From CAZQYC01 sp043746555 (GTDB taxonomy: Bacteria > Pseudomonadota > Gammaproteobacteria > Steroidobacterales > Steroidobacteraceae): a DNA stretch of 21,606 nt. The notes beneath the pieces were generated by a model that was given only the letters and a program-made list of their open reading frames with translations, was not told where the DNA came from and searched no databases. Made by a program: the position numbers and the translations under genes. Shown here in pieces: positions 7,719 to 14,129 of the stretch. Numbering within the stretch: position 1 is the stretch's first letter; the number at the start of each line of letters is the position of its first letter. The stretch spans positions 1 to 21,606 of the forward strand of contig JAYTQU010000294.1 of NCBI GenBank assembly GCA_043746555.1, in the 5' to 3' direction.

Positions 7719-8984
7719 CTACGCATTACGATGTCCGGGTACCGGAAATTTGGCGCACAACGTTTGCACATCGCGCGCCAACTGTTCGCGAGGAATCGCA
7801 TCTTTCAGCGCGGCGAACATGAACTTCGCGATCGCTTGCATCTCAGGCTCACGCATGCCGCGCGTGGTTGCCGCGGGCGTACCGATGCGAATGCCGCTGG
7901 GCCGCATCGGTGGGCGCGGATCGTCCGGAATAACTTGCTTGTTCACCGTAATATCCACTGCGTCGAGACGTTCTTCCGCCACGCGGCCATCGATGTCGTA
8001 ACTTAATGCGGTATTGACGACCATCAAGTGGTTTTCGGTACCTCCCGTAACTAATTTCGCGCCTAAAGCAAGCAGCGCTTTCGACAATGCTTGAGCGTTT
8101 TTTAACGTCTGTTGCGCATACTCGCGAAATTCCAAAAGCAACGCTTTTTTCAATGTCACCGCGATACCGGCCACGACATTCATGTGCGGACCGCCCTGCA
8201 AGCCGGGGAAAACGGACTTGTCGATTTTCGCGGCGTGTTCCTTCTTACAGAGGATCAATCCGCCGCGTGGACCGCGTAATGACTTGTGCGTTGTTGTAGT
8301 GATCACATCAAAACCCACATCGAGCGGATTGACGAGTACGTTGCCGGCAATCAAACCGCCTAGGTGAGAAACATCCGCCATCGTGAGCGCGCCCAGTTCA
8401 TCTGCGATGGACTTGAACTTCGCGTAGTCCAATTCGCGCGGATAGGAGGAGTGACCGCAGAGAATCATCTTGGGTTTTTCCTCTAAAGCGAGCCGACGCA
8501 CTTCGTCGAAGTCGATGTGTCCATCGGCGTCGTGAGTCTTGTAGCGCACAAAGCGAAACACGCGACCCATGTGCGACACGGGCGCACCGTGCGTGAGATG
8601 TCCACCGTGACTCAAGTCCATCGCCAGAATCGTATCGCCGGGTTCGAGCAATCCGAAATACACCGCTTGATTCATCGGTGAACCGGAAAGCGGTTGTACA
8701 TTGGCATGCTCGGCGCGAAACACTTGCTTCGCACGATCGATAGCAATGGTTTCAATCTTGTCGGTGAAGTGTTGACCGCCGTAGTAACGACGACCAGGAT
8801 ACCCTTCGCTGTATTTGTTGGTTAGCAAACTCGCGTTAGTCGCGAGCACTTCCGGATACGTGTAATTCTCGGACGGAATGAGTTCGATGCCGCGCGCTTG
8901 GCGATCTTCCTCTTCGTTCAAAAGAGTCGCGATCTCGGGATCGAAAGTTTGTAGTTGCCTAAAATGCGATATTGAATGCGACAT
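7719..8984 (-). CDS. glyA: Serine hydroxymethyltransferase (glycine hydroxymethyltransferase)
   Basis: A 421-residue PLP enzyme converting serine and tetrahydrofolate to glycine and 5,10-methylene-THF, the main source of one-carbon units. Landmarks: IPSENYTYPEV, EGYPGRRYYGG, LSHGGHLTHG, ADVSHLGG, the PLP-lysine segment TTTTHKSLRGPRGG and the carboxylate-binding SGIRIGTPA. All key residues appear present. Several segments differ from the E. coli-type enzyme: SGSPMNQAVYFGLLEPGD where SGSQANxAVY is usual, LCGHSSYPRELDY for AGASAYPRxIDF, and an HMGRVFRFVRYKT strand. This suggests a divergent GlyA lineage. The ATG at 8984 is 8 bases after GAGG, which lies in a helix predicted to form with the riboswitch. 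First gene of a probable polycistron. Confidence 0.96.
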   Translation of the reverse strand: MSHSISHFRQLQTFDPEIATLLNEEEDRQARGIELIPSENYTYPEVLATNASLLTNKYSEGYPGRRYYGGQHFTDKIETIAIDRAKQVFRAEHANVQPLSGSPMNQAVYFGLLEPGDTILAMDLSHGGHLTHGAPVSHMGRVFRFVRYKTHDADGHIDFDEVRRLALEEKPKMILCGHSSYPRELDYAKFKSIADELGALTMADVSHLGGLIAGNVLVNPLDVGFDVITTTTHKSLRGPRGGLILCKKEHAAKIDKSVFPGLQGGPHMNVVAGIAVTLKKALLLEFREYAQQTLKNAQALSKALLALGAKLVTGGTENHLMVVNTALSYDIDGRVAEERLDAVDITVNKQVIPDDPRPPMRPSGIRIGTPAATTRGMREPEMQAIAKFMFAALKDAIPREQLARDVQTLCAKFPVPGHRNA

Positions 8985-9059
8985 AGCCGTTGCCTCGTAG
9001 TGGGTGCACAGTGGATCTCGCTATCGAAGATCCCAATTCATGTGCCCAGGCGAACGGCT
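8985..9059 (-). promoter_or_regulatory. Expression platform of the glyA riboswitch (RBS-sequestering helix)
   Basis: In the RNA, the conserved 3' part of the riboswitch (AGCCGUUCGCCU, plus coordinates 9059-9048) can pair with AGGCAACGGCU (8995-8985), which abuts the AUG and contains the GAGG ribosome binding site. This makes 11 base pairs with one bulged C. The same 3' strand is needed for the ligand-bound fold, so the two states should exclude each other. Between them lies a small hairpin (GGATCT/AGATCC at 9013-9018 and 9028-9033) that would bring the strands together. This predicts translational control, ON with ligand. There is no U-tract for attenuation. Confidence 0.65.
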
Positions 9060-9167
9060 AAACATTTCAACCCTCTCAAGCCAACACTCTCAAGTGCCAA
9101 CTCTCTGGAGTGAAAGGCTGCCGGTTTCACGGTGGTATTCCACCTCACATCGCCAGTCGCCGGCAGC
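9042..9167 (-). promoter_or_regulatory. ZTP/ZMP (pfl) riboswitch upstream of glyA
   Basis: Read on the minus strand, the 5' domain is closed by a perfect 8-bp P1 helix (GCUGCCGG, 9167-9160, with CCGGCAGC, 9124-9117). It contains the conserved ACUGGCG and a P2 hairpin GGUGG-AAUA-CCACC (9144-9131). After a variable linker of about 57 bases comes the family's 3' signature GCCGUUCGCCUGGGCA (9058-9043). Both halves, their order and the glyA context match the pfl RNA class, which binds ZTP or ZMP, purine intermediates that build up when 10-formyl-THF is low, and turns on one-carbon and purine genes. The linker has repeated CUUGAGAG-like units that may form an extra hairpin. Confidence 0.9.
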
Positions 9168-9175
9168 GCTGGCTA

Positions 9176-9204
9176 CTTTAGCCAACGTTTGCCGTCCGCG
9201 TCAA
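9176..9204 (-). promoter_or_regulatory. Candidate sigma-70 promoter for the glyA transcript
   Basis: On the minus strand TTGACG (9204-9199) is followed by a 17-base spacer and CTAAAG (9181-9176). The -35 is near consensus and the -10 is poor. Transcription would begin around 9169, just before the first base of riboswitch helix P1, which is the main reason to believe it. Confidence 0.4.
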
Positions 9205-9269
9205 AGCAATGCTCTAACAAATAAAAGCACTGCTACCCGGTTGGTAGCTTACTGGCATTTAATCCTAGG

Positions 9270-9284
9270 TGCGAATGGTTCGCA
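9270..9284. promoter_or_regulatory. Palindromic operator-like site between glyA and the hemD-like gene
   Basis: TGCGAATGGTTCGCA is a perfect 6-bp inverted repeat around a 3-base centre, 51 bases before the hemD-like start. It overlaps a possible -35 (TTCGCA 9279-9284) with TACGAT 18 bases on at 9303-9308. A dimeric repressor site for the rightward gene is plausible; no specific regulator is recognised. Confidence 0.3.
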
Positions 9285-9334
9285 TTGAGAGAATTCGATT
9301 GCTACGATGCAGGCAGTGCTTGTAGCGTTCGATC

Positions 9335-10165
9335 ATGAATGATCAAGCTCATACTCTCAGCGGAAGAACCATCGCGATCCCCGAAACGCGCGAACTCGAC
9401 CTATTCGCCGGGTTGCTCGAACGACGCGGCGCTATTGTCGTGCGCTGTCCTCTCGTCTCGATTCGCGATGCGCCCGATCCAAAACCCGTGCTTGCGTGGA
9501 TCGAACGTATTATTGCTGGTGATTGCGACGATTTGATTCTTCTTACGGGTGAAGGACTACGTCGCCTGCTCTCGTGCATCGACACGCATGCGCCGCCGCT
9601 TCGCGATGCATTCGTTGCCGCTTTGGCCAACCTGAGAAAAATCACTCGCGGTCCCAAACCGGCGCGCGCACTGCGCGATCTCGGATTGCAAACGAATCTC
9701 GCTGCCGAAGTACCGACGACTGAAGGCGTGATCGCGTTGTTGAATCAATTCGAGCTCAAAGGCCGTGTCGTCGGCGTACAGTTGTATGGGACCGATCCAA
9801 ATGTGCGATTGGTGAATTATATTGAACATGCAGGCGCTCGTGTCTTGACCGTCGCACCGTATGTCTATGCCGATCAAGCGGAAGATCAGGCCATCACTTC
9901 GTTAGCGCAACGGTTGCGATCCGGAACCATAGATGCAATAGCGTTTACCAGCATGCAACAAGTGACGCGCTTATTTGCAGTGCTCGGCGACGAAGCGGCG
10001 AAGTCAGCGCTCGCCAAAACACTGGTCGCCGCCGTGGGCCCAGTGGTTTCCGAATCGCTTGCGAAGCGGGGCGTGCGAGTCGCGCTAATGCCGGAAGATG
10101 CCTATTTTCTGAAGCCGCTAACCCGAGCACTCGAAGCAGCATTTTGCGATCGATCACTTCCTTGA
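9335..10165 (+). CDS. Uroporphyrinogen-III synthase-like protein (HEM4 family)
   Basis: A 276-residue two-lobed HEM4-type protein. Family landmarks are LSGRTIAIPETRELDLFAGLLERRG-type opening (residues 8-32), LLTGEGLRRLL (about 69-79), KITRGPKPARALRDLGL (about 104-120), PTTEGVIALL, then AFTSMQQVTRLF in the second half and AVGPVVSESLAKRGV near the end. HemD closes and inverts ring D of hydroxymethylbilane to give uroporphyrinogen III for haem and siroheme. No other haem gene is adjacent; canonical hemD is usually beside hemC. This may therefore be a second HEM4-domain protein and not the housekeeping enzyme. It starts at ATG 9335 without an evident ribosome binding site and converges with the asparaginase gene. 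Confidence 0.8.
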   Translation: MNDQAHTLSGRTIAIPETRELDLFAGLLERRGAIVVRCPLVSIRDAPDPKPVLAWIERIIAGDCDDLILLTGEGLRRLLSCIDTHAPPLRDAFVAALANLRKITRGPKPARALRDLGLQTNLAAEVPTTEGVIALLNQFELKGRVVGVQLYGTDPNVRLVNYIEHAGARVLTVAPYVYADQAEDQAITSLAQRLRSGTIDAIAFTSMQQVTRLFAVLGDEAAKSALAKTLVAAVGPVVSESLAKRGVRVALMPEDAYFLKPLTRALEAAFCDRSLP

Positions 10166-10196
10166 TTGAGTCGTCGAAATGTCGACGCCATCAATC
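10164..10196. terminator. Symmetrical hairpin shared by two convergent genes
   Basis: CGTCGA (10172-10177) and TCGACG (10182-10187) form a stem with a 4-base loop; around it GATTGA (10164-10169) pairs with TCAATC (10191-10196) across a small internal loop. The outer arms overlap both stop codons: TGA 10163-10165 of the HEM4 gene and the asparaginase stop at 10191-10193. It could end transcription in both directions, but no strong U-tract is present on either side. Confidence 0.45.
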
Positions 10197-10691
10197 GGTA
10201 GACACAAAGCGCGTGTTGTTTCGATCTTTGCGCACATGACCTGCTGCGAACACCTGACCATTCATGGCGAGGTAGACGCCGTTCGCTAAGCATTGAACCG
10301 CCGCGAATGCCATTCCCAAATTGAAAGGCGCGTCACTCTCGGCAAACCGAGCGGGGGCCAGCGCACCGGTAAGCACAATAGTTTTTTCTTTGACAGCAGT
10401 GAGTGCGTCCGCTGACTGCGTCATCGTATCCGTGCCGTGCGTGATGACGACTCGACGTTCCGGTAAAGCCTCGATGGTTTCGCGAAGGGTAACACGATCC
10501 GCATCCGTCAGTTCAAGACTGTCTTTTCGCAACAGTTCGATGATGCGAAAAGTTTGTGTTACTTGCGCCATCGCGAGCAATCGGCCGATCACGCTTTCGC
10601 CGATTTGATATTCGCTCAGTGCGTCGAAGTAAGCTTTGTCGATCGTGCCGCCGGTCGTGATCACTGCGATGGCCTGTGCGTTGGTGTTCAT
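10191..10691 (-). CDS. Single-domain asparaginase-family protein
   Basis: A 166-residue protein covering only the N-terminal domain of type I/II L-asparaginases. Both catalytic threonine motifs are present: ITTGGTIDK (Thr16) and ITHGTDTM (Thr87-Asp88), followed by KTIVLTGALAPARFAESDAPFNLG. The C-terminal domain, which helps form the tetramer's active site in about 330-residue asparaginases, is absent. The frame ends cleanly in VSTD before a hairpin. Short stand-alone versions occur widely in Proteobacteria, so this is probably not a truncation; substrate and activity are unknown. The ATG at 10691 is chosen by the usual short lead to TTGGTI. GTG 10778 would add 29 residues and start 7 bases after the upstream gene's stop. 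Confidence 0.82.
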   Translation of the reverse strand: MNTNAQAIAVITTGGTIDKAYFDALSEYQIGESVIGRLLAMAQVTQTFRIIELLRKDSLELTDADRVTLRETIEALPERRVVITHGTDTMTQSADALTAVKEKTIVLTGALAPARFAESDAPFNLGMAFAAVQCLANGVYLAMNGQVFAAGHVRKDRNNTRFVSTD

Positions 10692-10784
10692 AACCAGAGC
10701 ATAAGCGATGTAGCGATGTTGGTGCGCCGCTCCTGCATTCGGCACCATATCGACAATCGGTCGCTCGATTGACTCCACGTGCGC

Positions 10785-11753
10785 TCAAAGTCGCAACACG
10801 ACTTTGCCGAAATGACGATTCGCGGCCATGTGTTCGAGAGCAGCGCCGACGTCGTCGAACAAAAATACATTGTCGATGGGTAAGTTCAATTTTCCTGCGG
10901 TGACGGCATCCCACAAATCCTCGCGAAGCTTGCGCGCGATTTCGCGAACTTCATCGCGTGAACGCGTCCGGAAGGTGACGCCCACATAGGTGATGCGCCT
11001 GAGCGCATGCAAATCGAAATCGAAGTCGGCATGCGAGCCGGCGAGTCTTCCGACATTGACGATTCGACCGCCGATGCGTGTTGCTCGCAAAGTTTGATTG
11101 ATGGTCGAGCCGGCAACTTGATCGATAACTACATCCACACCGCGACCGCCGGTGGCCGCAAGTACTTCGTTTACCCATTCCGGATCGCGGGAATCAAATG
11201 CCAAGTCGGCGCCGAATTTCGACAGTCGCTCGCGACGTTCATTTGAAGTCGACGAGCCCGCCACCCAACTCGCACCCATGTGCTTCGCGATCTGTATCGC
11301 CATCAATTCCACACCGCTGCTCGCGCCTTGTACCAATACTGTTTGGCCCACTTGGAGCTGACCATTGGTAACTATAGCGTCGTACATCGTTTGCAACGCG
11401 ACCGGCAACGAGGCGGCTTGTTCGTCACTCATGTTTTTCGGAATGGGCAACACGCGACCAAAATCGGCCACGACAAATTCCGCAAACGCGCCCGCACCGG
11501 AACACATCACGCGATCGCTGACGCGCACGCCAACCGCCTCCGCGCCGATTTCAACCACCTCGCCTGCACACTCCACGCCCAAGACGTTGCCGATACCGCC
11601 GGCGTTGCCATGCACGTGTCCGCGCGTCATCACAAGATCGACTCGATTGAGTCCGCAAGCGCGCACGGCGATCAATACCTCATTCGGTTTCGGTACCGGC
11701 CGTGAATGTTCAACGATGCGTGGACCGTCGGTCGTCAAAACAAAAGCTTTCAT
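10785..11753 (-). CDS. Zinc-free medium-chain dehydrogenase / quinone oxidoreductase-type protein
   Basis: A 322-residue MDR-superfamily oxidoreductase. The GroES-like half (1-120) carries PKPNEVLIAVRACGLNRVDL and LGVECAGEVVEIG. The Rossmann half has VQGASSGVELMAIQIAKHMGA (about 140-160) for NAD(P)H, then GGRGVDVVIDQVAG and the terminal FGKVVLRL strand. The Cys cluster for structural zinc is missing, as in quinone oxidoreductases. The dinucleotide loop reads GASSGVE where GASGGVG is common. Substrate unknown; relatives reduce quinones or enoyl-type electrophiles with NADPH. It lies just upstream of the asparaginase gene on the same strand and diverges from the ruined transporter. Confidence 0.88.
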   Translation of the reverse strand: MKAFVLTTDGPRIVEHSRPVPKPNEVLIAVRACGLNRVDLVMTRGHVHGNAGGIGNVLGVECAGEVVEIGAEAVGVRVSDRVMCSGAGAFAEFVVADFGRVLPIPKNMSDEQAASLPVALQTMYDAIVTNGQLQVGQTVLVQGASSGVELMAIQIAKHMGASWVAGSSTSNERRERLSKFGADLAFDSRDPEWVNEVLAATGGRGVDVVIDQVAGSTINQTLRATRIGGRIVNVGRLAGSHADFDFDLHALRRITYVGVTFRTRSRDEVREIARKLREDLWDAVTAGKLNLPIDNVFLFDDVGAALEHMAANRHFGKVVLRL

Positions 11754-11880
11754 GCGTCGAGATTCTCCAGCGATTGATTGCGATTATGCTTGCGCAGCGA
11801 GCTGTTGCACCAGTACGCTGACCCTCCGAATACTGTTGCCGCCTTCATGTCCTCCACTCGTTACGCACCTCTCGGTCTTC

Positions 11881-12427
11881 CCGGCTGGCTTTTTGATCGG
11901 CGGGTTTGCGATGGCGGCGTTGTTTTGCTTTGTCTCCGGCGCGCCCACCATTCTCACGCGCACCTTCGATCTCGCACCGCAAAGTTTTGGCTTGCTCATC
12001 GGCATGAATGGCATCGCATTCATGACCGCGAGTCGACTCAATTTGTTGGCGCTGCGCAAACAATCGCCCGCCGCGATCTTGAAGCGCTTCGTTTTGGTTC
12101 CCGGCGTTGTTCGGCTTTGCGCTGGTTGTTGCTGGGCTTCTCGCTCACGTTTCACTGGTAGTGGTGATGGCATTGCAATTCGCCTTCTTCGTCACCACTG
12201 CGCGCGCGCTGCCGAATGTGAGTGCATTGGCATTAGCGCATCGCGCTCGCGACGCGGGTTCGGCATCGGCGTTACTGGACGCATTGCAGTCATTTGCGTC
12301 GATGATGACGGGTGCCGCAATCGCGTTCTTCAACAACGGCACGTTATTGCCGTTGGCCTTGCTAATGACCGCTAGCGTGACTATCAGCGCGATATTGCAT
12401 CGTTGGATGTTGCGCAGCCGGCACTAA
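11881..12427 (+). pseudogene. Remnant of a Bcr/CflA-type drug efflux transporter (MFS)
   Basis: Two reading frames together encode the second half of a Bcr/CflA-type 12-helix proton-drug antiporter. From 11887 one frame gives GFLIGGFAMAALFCFVSGAP, then LAPQSFGLLIGMNGIAF and LNLLALRKQSPAAILKR. The match then moves to the next frame at about 12106-12109 (FGFALVVAGLLAHVSLVV), continuing with LPNVSALALAHRARDAGSASALLDALQ to the stop at 12427. One extra base (or two lost) near 12107 explains the shift. The first six or so helices are absent. Some transporter-like residues (LLHQYAD) upstream in a third frame around 11800 hint at further damage. No functional product is expected. Confidence 0.8.
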
Positions 12428-13936
12428 TTAATTCTTGTAAATGCCGCAGCCGATCGTCAAATCGCCGGCACGCTCAATATATGTCGTCTTCTGCAACACT
12501 TCGTTGGTGACGGGATGATTCCACTTGTAGTCGACCCAGCCGCTGCCGATAGAACCCGCAACCTTCGTCATCTCAATCACAAACGTTTTTCCATCGGTAT
12601 CTTTGCTTTGTGGACCGTTGCCCAGTACGCGAGGGTTATTGCCGTGTGCTTTGAATTTGCTGTCGTCGATACCGATCGCCATCAAATACAAATCGCGATC
12701 GATAAACTCGCCTTTGCCAAGCTTGTTGATCTCGTCAAGCAAGGCATCTTTGCCATGACGCTGATGAAACTCGACGCCACGTTTCACTAACGCAACGGCT
12801 TCTTCCGCATTGCCGTGCTCGCGCGTGCCGAGATTAAATTGCGCTACCGCCCTGAGCACCGTGACTGCATGATCGTTCAGCGCGTGTGCGGTGGTAGTGG
12901 ACTCCTTCACGAGCGCGGCATTCTTTTCTACCATGCCGTCGATTTGCGAGATCGCGCTGTTGACCGATTGAATGCCCGCGCTTTGCTGCGTGCTTTCATC
13001 GCTGATGCGACGCATGAGGTCGGCCACGTGCTTTACCGAGGCCACGATCTCATCCATCGTTTTGCCAGCGGTATCGACCAACTTACTGCCGCTGTCGATC
13101 TTTGACACCGAATCCGAGATCAGCGATTTGATTTCCTTAGCCGCGCCGGCAGAACGTTTCGCAAGTGTGCCCACTTCGGCGGCCACGACGGCAAAGCCTC
13201 TGCCTTGTTCGCCCGCGCGAGCGGCTTCGACTGCGGCGTTGAGCGCCAAAATATTCGTTTGAAACGCGATGCTGTCGATCACAGCGATGATATCCACGAT
13301 CTTGCGCGAGCTCGCTTTAATCGACCCCATCGTATCGACAACCTGATGCACGACTTCGCCGCCTTTAATCGCGCTATTCGAAGTCGTTAACACCAATTGA
13401 TTGGCGCGACCTGCATTGTCGGCGTTCTCTTTCACGGCGCTGGTGATCTGTTGCATCGATGCCGCCGTGCCGCGCAACGATTCCGCTTGACTGCTGGTGC
13501 GATCGGCCATGGCCGAATTGTCGCGATTAATTTGCGACGATGTGCCGGCTACCGTGGTCGTGCCGATGCGCACATCGCTGACCACTTTAAAGAACAATTC
13601 GCGCAGACCCTCGATCGCCAACATCAACTCGCCGAACTCATCGTCCCGGTTATCGGCGTAGTTAAAGTTGTCGGCATAGTTGGTGGTGAGATCGCCTTGG
13701 GTAATTTGACGAGCGGCCGCAATTGCGCGCCGCAGCGGCGCGATGACGCTGCGCATCAGCCACCATGCCGTGACTGCGGCAATCGCAATGGCGAACAAAC
13801 CCGCGATGGCGATCGTACCGCGCGCACCGCCCTGCGTCGCCGCGAACGCGACTACCGTGTTGATTGCCACCAATGCCAGAATCGATCCAAAACCGAGCAA
13901 CAATCTGGCATTGAGCGTGAGATTGCCGAAACTCAT
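12428..13936 (-). CDS. Methyl-accepting chemotaxis protein with C-terminal Cache-like domain and no periplasmic sensor
   Basis: A 502-residue chemoreceptor. Two membrane helices (about 12-32 and 40-61) are joined by only some 8 residues, so the usual roughly 150-residue periplasmic domain is missing. A HAMP-like segment (62-120) carries a NYADN duplication. The signalling domain shows the hairpin tip (IDSIAFQTNILALNAAVEAA, EQGRGFAVVAAEVGTLAKRS) that contacts CheA/CheW. After it, about 120 residues (EEAVALVKRGVEFHQRHGKD to TIGCGIYKN) resemble a single Cache domain, with YLMAIGIDDSKFKAHGNNP and GSGWVDYKWNHPVT. Sensing is therefore probably cytoplasmic. ATG 13936 is chosen over GTG 13990, which adds 18 atypical residues; neither has a clear ribosome binding site. 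A sigma-28-type promoter lies upstream. Confidence 0.92.
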   Translation of the reverse strand: MSFGNLTLNARLLLGFGSILALVAINTVVAFAATQGGARGTIAIAGLFAIAIAAVTAWWLMRSVIAPLRRAIAAARQITQGDLTTNYADNFNYADNRDDEFGELMLAIEGLRELFFKVVSDVRIGTTTVAGTSSQINRDNSAMADRTSSQAESLRGTAASMQQITSAVKENADNAGRANQLVLTTSNSAIKGGEVVHQVVDTMGSIKASSRKIVDIIAVIDSIAFQTNILALNAAVEAARAGEQGRGFAVVAAEVGTLAKRSAGAAKEIKSLISDSVSKIDSGSKLVDTAGKTMDEIVASVKHVADLMRRISDESTQQSAGIQSVNSAISQIDGMVEKNAALVKESTTTAHALNDHAVTVLRAVAQFNLGTREHGNAEEAVALVKRGVEFHQRHGKDALLDEINKLGKGEFIDRDLYLMAIGIDDSKFKAHGNNPRVLGNGPQSKDTDGKTFVIEMTKVAGSIGSGWVDYKWNHPVTNEVLQKTTYIERAGDLTIGCGIYKN

Positions 13937-14012
13937 GATTGATGTGCGTACCGTTATTTCGACTTGATCCAAGTAAGAAAGCGCGCCCACCGAGCGAGGG
14001 CACGCATACCCG

Positions 14013-14039
14013 GTATCGGCGAACGATGAGCCGACTTGA
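14013..14039 (-). promoter_or_regulatory. Sigma-28 (FliA)-type promoter for the chemoreceptor
   Basis: On the minus strand TCAAGTCG (14039-14032), an 11-base spacer and GCCGATAC (14020-14013) match the flagellar sigma-28 pattern TAAAGTTT-N11-GCCGATAA. The -10 box differs at one position, and the spacing is exact. The predicted start is near 14005, about 70 bases before the chemoreceptor ATG. Chemoreceptor genes are standard FliA targets, so flagellar co-regulation is likely. Confidence 0.7.
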
Positions 14040-14129
14040 GTGTATAGATCAGTTCATTCATGCTTTCCGCGAGGCAAAATGGCAGACTAGTACCTACCCC
14101 CGGGAATTCGCGTTCTTTCTCTCTCGTCT

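Noticed and set aside
11365..12375. 336-residue plus-strand frame across the dehydrogenase gene
   Set aside because: Its first part is the antisense shadow of the dehydrogenase; only the piece after about 11881 has transporter-like sequence and is annotated as a pseudogene.
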